DNA of 64,000 bases, taken from NCBI RefSeq assembly GCF_023715245.1, contig NZ_JAMBNV010000003.1, forward strand, positions 124,001-188,000, given 5' to 3'. The stretch is from Sporosarcina luteola. Its GTDB lineage: Bacteria; Bacillota; Bacilli; Bacillales_A; Planococcaceae. Below, piece after piece: positions 49,883 to 58,598 of the stretch. Within the stretch, counting starts at the first letter, position 1. Every line of letters starts with the position of its first letter. The notes under the pieces were generated by a model. It saw only the letters and a program-made list of their open reading frames with translations. It was not told the origin of the DNA and did no database searches. The position numbers were made by a program, and so were the translations under genes.

Positions 49883-50091
49883 TCCTTCATCCCCTTTGCC
49901 ACAAAATGTACGCCATGCTGAAGCTTACATGAGCTGATCCCCATATCAACCCTGACTAGTTTAGAAGACTTCCAACATGCCATATTGTACAACGTAACAA
50001 AGTAACAGAAAATAATCAATATTATATTTATAAAACTGTTGGAAAAATCGAATAATGAGTAGAAGGTAACAAATTAGAGTGCAAGCGGAAT

Positions 50092-50130
50092 AAAAAAACC
50101 ATCCTAGAGTTCGAAACTCGAAAGGATGGA
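50092..50130 (-). terminator. Terminator of the DUF2500-like gene
   Basis: CCATCCT and AGGATGG pair around an 17-base loop that can itself fold (GAGTT/AACTC), followed on the minus strand by eight T. Ends seven bases before the stop codon at 50137. Confidence 0.8.
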
Positions 50131-50136
50131 TCTTTT

Positions 50137-50511
50137 TCAGTCGGCCGTGCCTTTTCGTTCAAATCCCAAGTACCGCGTGCCTTGAAAGGTGAGGATGCCG
50201 AGGTCGCCTTCAGCTAACATGCCGTACTCTTTCCCGGGCATTTGCAGTTCCATCCGGTCTCCGCTTTCCACTTGGAACGTGACGTAGTAACTCGTGTGTG
50301 CAGAGGAATCGCCGCTGCCGCCACTTGTATTTGTACGCTTCGTTTTCACCTGCGCCGGGACAGTCAAGCGCGGTGAATTGTTATTTGAGGACCATTGGCT
50401 AATGCCTTTTACAATTACAAAAATGAATATACCTATGACGAGAGCGAAAACGATGAAGCCGAAAATCGGCATAGCACTAAACATAAAATCGTCGACCGGA
50501 GAAAAGCCCAT
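50137..50511 (-). CDS. DUF2500-like membrane protein
   Basis: A 124-residue protein: one N-terminal transmembrane helix (MPIFGFIVFALVIGIFIFVIV) and a C-terminal beta domain starting RLTVPAQVKTKRT and containing TSYYVTFQVESGDRMELQMPGKEYGMLAEGDLGILTFQGTRYLGFER. This matches DUF2500, a family of unknown function common in Firmicutes. Single gene with own terminator. Confidence 0.8.
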   Translation of the reverse strand: MGFSPVDDFMFSAMPIFGFIVFALVIGIFIFVIVKGISQWSSNNNSPRLTVPAQVKTKRTNTSGGSGDSSAHTSYYVTFQVESGDRMELQMPGKEYGMLAEGDLGILTFQGTRYLGFERKGTAD

Positions 50512-50636
50512 TCCGACACCACCTTCCTTATCGATTGTTTCATTCTATTAAAAAAAGCCATGGAATTTCACAATTAATTATGCGCTAGTTTACTATACGG
50601 AAAAGAGGACAAATGGTTTCAAGGGTTAAAAGAAAA

Positions 50637-50676
50637 AAATCCCCTTCTTAGCCGCCAAAGGCATTGGAAGGGGGAT
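50637..50676 (-). terminator. Terminator of the VOC gene
   Basis: ATCCCCCTTC pairs with GAAGGGGAT on the minus strand and runs into TTTTTTTCTTTT; three bases after the stop. Confidence 0.85.
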
Positions 50677-50679
50677 ATC

Positions 50680-51060
50680 TCAAGGACGATTCACATGTTG
50701 GTCAACAAGAATTAAATTGCCATCGGGATCTTCAAGTGTGAAATGCGCAACACCGTCACTTTCTTCATCCGCCTCGGTCAGCAGTTGAACCCCTTTCTCT
50801 TTCAGTTCCTTTTGAAGGTCTCTGACATCCGTAAATGAATCGAGGTTTTCGGCGTGTTGATTCCAACCAGGATTAAATGTAAGAATGTTTTTTTCGAACA
50901 TTCCTTGGAAGAGACCGATAATCTTCTCTTCATTTTTCATGATGAGCCAGTTCTGATTTATGTCCCCTCCGAACGAATGGAATCCAAGGTTTTCGTAAAA
51001 TGCCTTCGATGCGTGGATGTCTTTCACGTTCAAACTTACAGAGAATGCTCCTAGTTTCAA
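50680..51060 (-). CDS. VOC superfamily protein (glyoxalase/bleomycin-resistance fold)
   Basis: A 126-residue two-module betaalphabetabetabeta protein. [29 protein letters not shown] at the start and [20 protein letters not shown] at the end are typical. Metal-ligand positions are not fully conserved, so catalytic activity is uncertain. The ATG is behind GGGGGAAG. Single gene, divergent from the helicase. Confidence 0.85.
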   Translation of the reverse strand: MKLGAFSVSLNVKDIHASKAFYENLGFHSFGGDINQNWLIMKNEEKIIGLFQGMFEKNILTFNPGWNQHAENLDSFTDVRDLQKELKEKGVQLLTEADEESDGVAHFTLEDPDGNLILVDQHVNRP

Positions 51061-51245
51061 GTTTACTTCCCCCTCAGTCGTTTTAAAAATTCAGACGTTT
51101 CCTGTTGAGTATAAAGGAGTATTTTGCAATAAACAATAATTCGTTGGGAATTTGATTGCCAAAAAAGCAGTGTTGGCTCCGTCATACACATAGGAAATCC
51201 GTTTTTGGACAATCTAACAAGAAAATATCGGATGAGGGGATGTTT

Positions 51246-52781
51246 ATGCAAATAGAATGGTCGTCCGATTGGAAAGAGGGCTTTGTTGAACGGTTGGAGA
51301 ATCGCAGAGCTTGGGATAATTGGACGTTGTATAAGATGTGCTATGACGTTGAAAAAGCGAAATTGATTACAGACTTCGACGGCCTTCAATGCCCAAAATA
51401 TTTACCTGAACTGAAGCCTTTTCCTCATCAGTTGGAGGCGGCGGAGACGGTCATCGAGCGGATGAACGGGAAAGCGATTCTTGCGGACGAAGTAGGTCTC
51501 GGGAAGACGATTCAAGCCGGGTTGATTCTGAAAGAATATCTCATTCGTGGCCTTGTCAAAAAAGCGCTGATCCTCGTTCCTGCATCACTGGTGAATCAAT
51601 GGATCGAGGAACTGAATCAAAAATTTCATATACCAGTGATTCAGTATAAAAAAGCCTATGATTTAAACTACTGCAATATCGTCATTGCCAGCATCGATAT
51701 GGCGAAAAGGAGTCCTCATAAGGAAAACCTTTATGACCAGGATTTTGATTTAATTATCATCGACGAGGCACATAAATTAAAGAACCCGAAAACGAAAAAC
51801 TATGAGTTCGTGCAAAACCTGAAGAAAAAGTTCTGCCTGCTGTTAACAGCTACACCGATTCAAAATGATGTGTTTGAGCTGTTCAATTTGATTTCTTTAT
51901 TAAAACCAGGGCATCTCGGCAATTTCGAGACATTCCAATCTGTTTTTTCAGCGAGCAAGCATAATGTGGAAGAGGATGAGTTCCTGAAGGAATTGATCAA
52001 CCAAGTGATGGTGAGAAATTCAAGGCATGATACGGGCATCGAATGGACGAGCCGTCGTGTACAGATCATTCCGCTGGAGTTCAGCGATGAGGAAAAAGAA
52101 GTGTACGACATGATTTCAGAGCTGAAAAACGTGTCCTCTGTCTTTTCGAGCGCATTCTCGATGATCACATTGCAAAAGGAGATTTGCAGCAGTAAAGAAG
52201 CGGCCTACTTGACGTTGAATGAAATGTGCCAAAAGTGTACGCAGCCGGATGAAGTTGCTTATACAGAGGAATTGCTTCGGAAGTTAGTTGCACTTCAAGT
52301 CAACACGAAAGCGGAAAAGGCGTATGAAATCATTACGCAAGCGAACGAAGAAAAGATCATTATTTTCACGGAGTACCGGGCGAGCCAAACTTTTTTAATG
52401 AATTATTTATATGAAAAGGGCATTGTCAGCGTCCCGTTTAATGGGCAATTCAGCAAGAGTAAACGTGAGTGGATGAAGCAATTGTTCAAGGAAAAGGCGC
52501 AAGTATTAATTGCCACGGAATCTGGAAGTGAAGGGATCAACCTTCAATTTTGCCATCATGTGATCAATTATGATTTGCCGTGGAACCCGATGAAATTGGA
52601 GCAGCGGATTGGCCGTGTACATCGGTTAGGGCAAGAGCATGATGTTAATATATACAATTTGGCTATCAAACATACAATTGAGGACCATATATTGGAGCTG
52701 CTGAATGTGAAAATCGGCGTCTTTGAAAAAGTCGTCGGTGAGTTGGATGATATTTTAACCGCATATAAAATGTCTATTTAG
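51246..52781 (+). CDS. yqhH: SNF2-family DNA/RNA helicase-like ATPase (YqhH-like)
   Basis: A 511-residue superfamily 2 ATPase. Motif I ADEVGLGKTIQAG, motif II DEAHKLKN, motif III LTATPIQND, and in the second RecA domain FTEYRASQ, ATESGSEGINLQFCHHVIN and QRIGRVHRLGQ are intact. It resembles the RapA/HepA branch and Bacillus subtilis YqhH, whose neighbour is YqhG, as here. The start is the ATG at 51246, six bases after GATGAGGGG. In Bacillus the pair lies beside gcvT with its glycine riboswitch; gcvT is absent here. Remodelling of nucleic acid complexes is expected. Confidence 0.88.
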   Translation: MQIEWSSDWKEGFVERLENRRAWDNWTLYKMCYDVEKAKLITDFDGLQCPKYLPELKPFPHQLEAAETVIERMNGKAILADEVGLGKTIQAGLILKEYLIRGLVKKALILVPASLVNQWIEELNQKFHIPVIQYKKAYDLNYCNIVIASIDMAKRSPHKENLYDQDFDLIIIDEAHKLKNPKTKNYEFVQNLKKKFCLLLTATPIQNDVFELFNLISLLKPGHLGNFETFQSVFSASKHNVEEDEFLKELINQVMVRNSRHDTGIEWTSRRVQIIPLEFSDEEKEVYDMISELKNVSSVFSSAFSMITLQKEICSSKEAAYLTLNEMCQKCTQPDEVAYTEELLRKLVALQVNTKAEKAYEIITQANEEKIIIFTEYRASQTFLMNYLYEKGIVSVPFNGQFSKSKREWMKQLFKEKAQVLIATESGSEGINLQFCHHVINYDLPWNPMKLEQRIGRVHRLGQEHDVNIYNLAIKHTIEDHILELLNVKIGVFEKVVGELDDILTAYKMSI

Positions 52782-52798
52782 ATGCAAGGAGGTTGCAC

Positions 52799-53590
52799 AT
52801 GTACCCGCAGCAAATTCATCAATACGTACGACGGTTCTTCATTGAGAACAATTGCCCCATCTTGCGTGAGAATGAGCATTTCGTAAACGTTCAATTAACG
52901 ATTGAGATGGATAAAAAAATAATGAATCGACCGTTTTATTGGAAGTATGTAGAGAGCACGGGAGCCGAGCCGAACCCTGCCCAACTGACATTGATCACCG
53001 ATAAAAACAGGCTGACTGAGAGCGTTGCTGGGGAGGTCGTCCATTACGGATCCCCCCGCCTCAGTCAATTGTTCCGAGTGACGAATGAGCTTGGTTCATT
53101 CGTGCAGATGTATGAGAAACCGCCTGCGGCTCAAGTTCCTGCGCAGATCATCTTGACGCCTTGGCTAGGGGTAAATTATAAAATAACGTATTCCAGCCAC
53201 CGGACACAGGAAACCCTTTATTCACTGGGCATTAACTTGATGACCGGGATGATTATCAACGGTTTTCAGGAATCAATCAGCGGTCTGGATCTGGAGAGTG
53301 CGATATCCGCAAACACATTCCACTTGCCGTATACGATTAAACCCCTCCGCGCCTTGGAACGATTGGACGCGGTAATTGAAAATCAAATAAAGCAAGACGA
53401 TCATACATGGGCGGAAGAGGCGCAAGTACGGCAACAACGGGACATTCGCGTGTTGGATTATTTCTACGAAGGAATTGAAGATAAGCCCGAAACATACGAG
53501 AGCGAGAAAAAAGCGATCGAAGAGCAATATAAAACCAAAATCCGAGTCGAAATCATCAACGGTGGACTGTTTTACCTAAGGTCGATTTGA
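52799..53590 (+). CDS. yqhG: YqhG family protein
   Basis: A 263-residue soluble protein. YPQQIHQYVRRFFIENNCPI, then MDKKIMNRPFYWKYVESTGAEPNPAQL and RLSQLF, match the YqhG family, found next to YqhH in Bacilli. Function unknown. The C-terminal third is a charged coiled region with many Gln and Glu. The start is the ATG at 52799, seven bases after CAAGGAGG; it follows yqhH by 17 bp and is co-transcribed. Confidence 0.88.
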   Translation: MYPQQIHQYVRRFFIENNCPILRENEHFVNVQLTIEMDKKIMNRPFYWKYVESTGAEPNPAQLTLITDKNRLTESVAGEVVHYGSPRLSQLFRVTNELGSFVQMYEKPPAAQVPAQIILTPWLGVNYKITYSSHRTQETLYSLGINLMTGMIINGFQESISGLDLESAISANTFHLPYTIKPLRALERLDAVIENQIKQDDHTWAEEAQVRQQRDIRVLDYFYEGIEDKPETYESEKKAIEEQYKTKIRVEIINGGLFYLRSI

Positions 53591-53614
53591 AGAATTGGGC
53601 CGGTATAAACGAGC

Positions 53615-53762
53615 GGTGCCTGTGCAGCACACAATTCAGATTATGAACTACAATTGTATAATTGAATTGGATGATTGTTGATTATATGCTGTTTGCATGA
53701 AGTACGAGTGCATAAATCTATCAGCAGTACGAATTGTCATAAATGTGTGTTACACAGGCACC
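53615..53762 (+). repeat. 147-bp-family element, copy D (148 bp)
   Basis: Begins GGTGCCTGTGCAGCACAC 25 bp after the yqhG stop and ends GTGTGTTACACAGGCACC; the outer stem extends past the 10-bp tips. The core differs from the other copies and shows no clear terminator. Confidence 0.85.
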
Positions 53763-53814
53763 GACACAATTTTTTTGATAAGCTAGAGGGAGTATTGTAA
53801 AGGAGTGGTGATAG

Positions 53815-55065
53815 ATGAAAAAGTTTATTAACGCGACTATATATGGTGATCCGGAATCTCATGAAATTTTAATAGAAGATAAAAAATTCAAAGCGATAGG
53901 CAATGATTTAGGAAATGCTGATGAAGTGATTGACTTAGAGGGCCGTTTAGTTCTGCCGCCTTATGTGGATCCTCATTTGCACTTGGATTACATCTTTTCA
54001 GGACTGGGCGAAGGGAATGCAAATGTGTCTGGGACGTTGTTCGAAGGCATCCAGCGTTGGAGTGATAATAAGAAATCCCTGACGGAAGAGCTCGTGCGTG
54101 AGCGTGCGATAAAAGGAATTCAAAAAGAAGTGAGCAAAGGGGTTCAGTTTATTCGTACGCATGTCGATATTACGGACCCTAACTTGACAGGCATGAAAGC
54201 TTTACTTAAACTTCGCGAGGAATTAAAAGATATCGTGACTTTACAACTTGTCGCATTTCCTCAAGAAGGATTCTTCCGCTATAAAGGTGCGGAGCAGTTG
54301 ATGGAAGAGGCGCTTAAAATGGGGGCTGACGTCGCAGGAGGGATCCCTCATTTTGAAATCTCTTATGAGCATGGCGTGGAATCATTGAAGCGTATTGTCG
54401 ATATGGCAATAAAATACGACGTGATGATTGATATTCACTGTGATGAAAACGACGATCCGAATAGCCGGTTTTTAGAAGTGTTGAATGCGCTTGTGATGGA
54501 AAAAGATTATGGTGAATACACTACAGCAAGTCATACAACGAGCTTCGGTTCTGTAGAAAACAGTTATGCCAATAAGATGTTAGGTTTATTTAGAGAATCA
54601 AAAATCAACTTTATTTCTTGTCCGACTGAGAATGCTCACTTACAAGGACGCGGCGACAGCTATCCGAAACGCCGCGGCTTAACTCGAGTCAAAGAGTTAT
54701 TGGCGAATGGAAATAACGTGGCGTTTGCTCAAGACTCCATCGCGGATTACTGGTATCCGTTAGGGAATGGAAATATGATGAACATTCTCGACAACGGCAT
54801 CCATTTAGCGCACTACACGCATATTGATGAAATCAATAAAGCGCTCGATTTGATTACATATAACGGTGCTAACGTTATGAGAGTGAACGATGAGTATGGA
54901 ATCGAAGTAGGAAAACCAGCTAACTTTATCGTGTTGGATGCACAAGATGCTTATGAAGCAATTCGCGAACGTGCAGAAGTACTTATCTCCATCCGGAATG
55001 GGGATTATCTGTTTAAACGTGAGCCGCGGAAAAATGAAATCGAAATTGATTTCCTGAAACAATAA
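53815..55065 (+). CDS. Cytosine deaminase-like amidohydrolase (CodA family)
   Basis: A 416-residue TIM-barrel deaminase co-linear with Escherichia coli CodA. Metal ligands DPHLHLD, HCDEND and SHTT, the substrate Gln in AFPQEG and the LQGRGDSYPKRRG block all align. The segment AQDSIADYWYPLG aligns with E. coli GHDDVFDPWYPLG: the metal Asp (313) is kept but the neighbouring Asp314 is Ser. Cytosine, isocytosine or another aminopyrimidine/creatinine-like compound are possible substrates. The ATG follows AAGGAGTGG. No permease is adjacent. A terminator follows. Confidence 0.88.
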   Translation: MKKFINATIYGDPESHEILIEDKKFKAIGNDLGNADEVIDLEGRLVLPPYVDPHLHLDYIFSGLGEGNANVSGTLFEGIQRWSDNKKSLTEELVRERAIKGIQKEVSKGVQFIRTHVDITDPNLTGMKALLKLREELKDIVTLQLVAFPQEGFFRYKGAEQLMEEALKMGADVAGGIPHFEISYEHGVESLKRIVDMAIKYDVMIDIHCDENDDPNSRFLEVLNALVMEKDYGEYTTASHTTSFGSVENSYANKMLGLFRESKINFISCPTENAHLQGRGDSYPKRRGLTRVKELLANGNNVAFAQDSIADYWYPLGNGNMMNILDNGIHLAHYTHIDEINKALDLITYNGANVMRVNDEYGIEVGKPANFIVLDAQDAYEAIRERAEVLISIRNGDYLFKREPRKNEIEIDFLKQ

Positions 55066-55074
55066 AGCGTTTAC

Positions 55075-55108
55075 TCCCCTCTGCGCAGTATTGGCGAGGG
55101 GATTTTCT
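55075..55108 (+). terminator. Terminator of the deaminase gene
   Basis: CTCCCCTC and GAGGGGA flank a 14-base loop, followed by TTTTCTTG. Confidence 0.8.
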
Positions 55109-55207
55109 TGATTGACTGACGGCGCGCGTACAAAGGACTTTCATGCGATATGTCGAATAAGTAGATGAGATAGTCATAGTCAAATTGAACAATGGGAGGC
55201 ATACATA

Positions 55208-55837
55208 ATGAATCTAGAAGAATCACGAAGGCTACAATTCCAGGTTCCGGACCTTCGTAAAAAGGAATTGCGGTCAAAACTGACAGCTTCAGAACAGCAG
55301 GAATTGGATAAAGGGAGAGCCATCATGGCTGAAGAATACCCGAATCGCACAACTGAGCAATATGCGGATAAGGTCAGATTAATGGCCATAAGAAACTTCA
55401 CAATCAAAGACACGACACGCAAAGAATCGCTTTTTCAAAAGCTGTTCAAAGAGGTAAATCCTAAAGAATACAGACTTCAGTTCCCGAATGAGGAGGATGA
55501 TGTGGCGGAGTATACTTTTCCTTTCACATTCGGCCTTGACCTCCGTCAATTGATGGAAGATGTCGGGCTCGAAATGGATTGGCCGAAAATGTTGCCGGTA
55601 GATGACGGCATGTGCCATACAGATCCGCTTGAAGAGGATGATAAGGAATGGTTTGAAGCTTTCCCGGATCCTGCTTGGTGCGCCTTAAAACTGCAGGAGG
55701 CACAGAAACTGGAGGAGAAAGCCGCTGCTCATGGTGAAGAGATGGTGCAGGCGATTCAGTGGATCAAGAGACACTGGGAGAATGGGTATAAAATCTACGC
55801 GGACATCGATCCTTGGGAAGAGGACGATCTCGATTGA
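55208..55837 (+). CDS. Hypothetical cytoplasmic protein
   Basis: A 209-residue acidic, soluble protein with an N-terminal charged helix (RRLQFQVPDLRKKELRSKL) and a middle Trp/Pro-rich part (DWPKMLPVDDGMCHTDP). No signal peptide, no domain recognised. TGGGAGG precedes the ATG. Own terminator, single gene. Confidence 0.6.
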   Translation: MNLEESRRLQFQVPDLRKKELRSKLTASEQQELDKGRAIMAEEYPNRTTEQYADKVRLMAIRNFTIKDTTRKESLFQKLFKEVNPKEYRLQFPNEEDDVAEYTFPFTFGLDLRQLMEDVGLEMDWPKMLPVDDGMCHTDPLEEDDKEWFEAFPDPAWCALKLQEAQKLEEKAAAHGEEMVQAIQWIKRHWENGYKIYADIDPWEEDDLD

Positions 55838-55852
55838 AAAAAGACAGGGCAT

Positions 55853-55876
55853 CCCGCTGACGGGGCGCCCTGTTTG
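55853..55876 (+). terminator. Terminator of the hypothetical gene
   Basis: ACAGGGC and GCCCTGT form the outer stem with CCC/GGG inside; T-rich after. Fifteen bases after the stop codon. Confidence 0.7.
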
Positions 55877-55919
55877 TGATTCTACATTCAATTCCATCAC
55901 GACACCAATTACCAAGTAG

Positions 55920-56720
55920 TTAATCGGTTTTTTTACCTATATACATTATATGTTCAGCGAAACTAAGTAAATCCTCCCGTTCACATACCTGTTCAGCCAA
56001 ATCCAACCAAGCGTTGATCACTTCGGGTTGGTGCTTGAGCAGTTCTGGCTCGCGAAGATATAAAAAACTTTCGATGTTAATTAAATGCAGTTTTTTAAGG
56101 TTGAATTGGTTGAAGAATGGAAGTACATTTTTAGGTGATATGAAAAAGTTGTCTGAAAACCCTTCTCCCGCAAAATCCTCTTCTTCCACTATTTTGTTTA
56201 GTTGTGCTTTTCGCTCATTATCTAAAATAAATTCAGGATTACGTATGAGGTAGTCCCAAACAAACGAATAAGAGGAGATGAAGGACACGAAGATAATCCC
56301 ATTTGGCTTTAGCTTTTTCAAACATTCTTTAATTGTTTTGATTCTATCGTTTTCGCTTTTAAGGTGATACATCGGGCCCATGCATAGAACAAAATCAAAT
56401 AGATTATCTTCGAATTCGGATAAATCGCGACTATCTGCTTGTATGCCCTTAAGCGGGAGACCAAATTCTTCGGCTTTATTTATTGCAAACTCTACATTGT
56501 TTTGCGATAGATCAGCTAATGTCACATCGCAACCATTTTCAGCAAGATATAAAGAATACTTGCCTGGACCACCACCGAGGTCTAATACTTTATCTTTAGG
56601 CTTGATATAACGATTTAGGAATCGTTTGGTAAGTTCAAATTCAACTTTGTGACGTTCGAGTCGTTCCCACTCATACTGTACTGTTTCATCATAGAAATTC
56701 CTTACAACTTCTAAGTCCAT
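55920..56720 (-). CDS. Class I SAM-dependent methyltransferase
   Basis: A 266-residue methyltransferase. SAM motif I is VLDLGGGPGKYSLYLAENG, motif II-like FDFVLCMGPMYHL, and LKPNGIIFVSFIS gives motif III. The N-terminus MDLEVVRNFYDETVQYEWERLERHKVEFE is typical of a UbiE/YodH-like small-molecule branch in Firmicutes. Substrate unknown. The leader contains a canonical promoter and then an intrinsic-terminator hairpin before the gene, so expression is probably controlled by attenuation. The ATG is behind AAAGGGGGA. Confidence 0.88.
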   Translation of the reverse strand: MDLEVVRNFYDETVQYEWERLERHKVEFELTKRFLNRYIKPKDKVLDLGGGPGKYSLYLAENGCDVTLADLSQNNVEFAINKAEEFGLPLKGIQADSRDLSEFEDNLFDFVLCMGPMYHLKSENDRIKTIKECLKKLKPNGIIFVSFISSYSFVWDYLIRNPEFILDNERKAQLNKIVEEEDFAGEGFSDNFFISPKNVLPFFNQFNLKKLHLINIESFLYLREPELLKHQPEVINAWLDLAEQVCEREDLLSFAEHIMYIGKKTD

Positions 56721-56744
56721 GCTAGATCAATCCCCCTTTCTTAT

Positions 56745-56853
56745 TCATTCAACAAAAAAACTCCCGCCTCCAAGAAATAATTCTGGAAGATGAGAGCTAT
56801 ATTTCATGGTGTATAGTATTACCAATTGTATATTCAATTTTAGGAACTGTCAA
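56745..56853 (-). promoter_or_regulatory. Promoter, leader ORF and attenuator of the methyltransferase gene
   Basis: On the minus strand a perfect TTGACA (56853-56848) is 17 bp from TACAAT (56830-56825). Transcription would start near 56817. A 20-codon frame (ATG at 56807, TGA at 56745, starting MKYSSHLPEL) overlaps a hairpin, CTCTCATCTTCCA with TGGAGGCGGGAG (56796-56761), that runs into seven T. So the gene is preceded by a terminator inside a short leader ORF. The ORF has no clear ribosome binding site. Confidence 0.6.
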
Positions 56854-56926
56854 TATACTCCTTGCTGGCTGAATTAAAATAGTCATAAAAGCGTAGCACC
56901 GAAACACTTCAACCTGGATAGGAGTG

Positions 56927-58186
56927 ATGAATTATGAAACAATAACAGAAAGAGAAGTAGAAAGGGCGAGTGCATTCATGAAGAAGAAAATCTTTGGCGT
57001 GCATGATGATAACACGTTGCGTCAATTCAAAAATTGCTTGCGGACAGGGCAAGTGGCGGGCGGCGTGCTATGTGCTGATGGGCATTACGGATATAGTCAG
57101 CCGGTCGGGGGCGTGGTCGTGTATGACGGCCAGATTTCGCCGTCCGGTGTCGGTTATGACATTGCCTGCGGAAATAAAGCGGTCCGGACCAATTTGAAGT
57201 TGGCCGATATTGAAAAGGATATTCCTCGTATCATGGATGAAATTGCGTCTTCTATTTCGTTCGGCTTTGGCCGGAAGAATAAGGAGAAGGTGGACCATGA
57301 AGTGTTCGACGATCCCGATTGGGCAGTGTATCAGGAGATCGGCAAGCAGGAACACGACCGACTGAAGAAATTGGCGAAGGACCAATTGGGGACGGTTGGA
57401 GCCGGGAACCATTACGTCGATCTGTTAGTGGAGAAGGAGACCGGAGCTGTGTGGGTGGCCAATCACTTTGGCAGCAGAGGGTTTGGCCATAAGACGGCAA
57501 GCGGATTTTTGAACTTGGCAATCGGCCGGGATTTTGATGATCGCGCGCCAGGCGAAAGCATGGAGCAGGCGCCGACATTGATTGATATGGACAGCGAATT
57601 GGGGGACCTTTATTATCGTGCGATGACGTTGAGCGGGAAATACGCATATGCGGGCAGGGATTATGTGATGGATGAAGTGCTTTCTATTTTAGGTGCAACT
57701 TCCGAGTTCGAGGTTCATAATCACCATAACTATGCATGGAAAGAAACTCACTTCGGCAAGGAGTATATCGTCGTCCGAAAGGGAGCAACCCCTTCGGCTC
57801 CAGGGCAAATGGGCTTTATTGGGGGGAGCATGGGCGACATTTCAGTCATTGTACGTGGCAAAGAGAATGAAGCGAACGCCGATGCCTTCTATAGCACGGT
57901 CCACGGGGCAGGCAGGATCATGAGTCGCACAGAAGCGGCGGGCAGGATGAACTGGAAAACGCGCACACGACGAGGCGGGAAAATCACCCAGGAGCGGATG
58001 GATCAAGCCATCAAAAAATATGGCGTGGAACTCCGAGGCGGGGGAACGGATGAAAGTCCATTCGTCTATCGCAAATTGCGCGACGTTCTGGAAGCGCACA
58101 AGGAAACGATCGATGTACTGCACGTATTGAAACCAGTAGGCGTCTGCATGGCCGGCGCGAATGAATACGACCCGTTTAAAGATTGA
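56927..58186 (+). CDS. RtcB family RNA ligase
   Basis: A 419-residue RtcB-type RNA ligase, which joins 2',3'-cyclic or 3'-phosphate RNA ends to 5'-hydroxyls with GTP and Mn2+. Metal and guanylylation residues are in GYDIACGNKAVRT (Cys), GTVGAGNHYVDL, HFGSRGFGHK, and the guanylate-accepting His in VHGAGRIMSR. Archease, RtcA and RtcR are absent. The start is ambiguous: GTG 56924 or ATG 56927 lies close to GGATAGGAG; ATG 56978 is also possible. In Bacteria it may repair tRNA or rRNA after stress. Confidence 0.9.
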   Translation: MNYETITEREVERASAFMKKKIFGVHDDNTLRQFKNCLRTGQVAGGVLCADGHYGYSQPVGGVVVYDGQISPSGVGYDIACGNKAVRTNLKLADIEKDIPRIMDEIASSISFGFGRKNKEKVDHEVFDDPDWAVYQEIGKQEHDRLKKLAKDQLGTVGAGNHYVDLLVEKETGAVWVANHFGSRGFGHKTASGFLNLAIGRDFDDRAPGESMEQAPTLIDMDSELGDLYYRAMTLSGKYAYAGRDYVMDEVLSILGATSEFEVHNHHNYAWKETHFGKEYIVVRKGATPSAPGQMGFIGGSMGDISVIVRGKENEANADAFYSTVHGAGRIMSRTEAAGRMNWKTRTRRGGKITQERMDQAIKKYGVELRGGGTDESPFVYRKLRDVLEAHKETIDVLHVLKPVGVCMAGANEYDPFKD

Positions 58187-58199
58187 GGTGCCAGATTGA

Positions 58200-58346
58200 G
58201 GTGCCTGTGCACCACACTACTCAGATTATTCACCACAATTGTATATTTTGCATGTGTGAATGCTAATGGAATAATCTTTTCTAGGAGTTTGATCGTATAA
58301 TTATTCGTTTCATTAAATAGTCATAAATGTTTGTCGCACAGGCACC
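58200..58346 (+). repeat. 147-bp nested-palindrome element, copy E1
   Basis: Begins GGTGCCTGTGCACCACAC 14 bp after the rtcB-type stop and ends CACAGGCACC. Just before it, GATTGAGGTGCC is duplicated (58181-58192 and 58194-58205) across the stop codon, so the left tip appears twice. Confidence 0.85.
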
Positions 58347-58356
58347 AGAACAATTC

Positions 58357-58480
58357 CGACAATACACTACAATTGCATATATTAAAAGCAGGAAAGCGAA
58401 CACGTCGGTGTTTCGCTTTCCTGTTTTTGAATATAAATACAAATAGTTGAATTGTCATAAATGTACCGTGCACAGGCACC
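58357..58480 (+). repeat. 147-bp element, copy E2 (left tip missing)
   Basis: Directly follows E1. It starts within CTACAATTGCATA and ends CACAGGCACC at 58480. Its core, GGAAAGCGAA with TTCGCTTTCC then TTTTT, is an intrinsic terminator and is closely related to the core of copy F. Confidence 0.75.
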
Positions 58481-58598
58481 GTTGATTTCTGCATAGTTCC
58501 TCTAAATAACCAGTTGAAAGAATGTTTGAAATACGGCTAACAATCTGATTGGGGTTGTGCTATATTTAAGTGGGAAATAACAAAGGGGGAAATGAACT

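Noticed and set aside
51061..51245. A glycine riboswitch upstream of yqhH
   Set aside because: No tandem aptamer-like sequence is visible in the 185-bp spacer and gcvT is absent.
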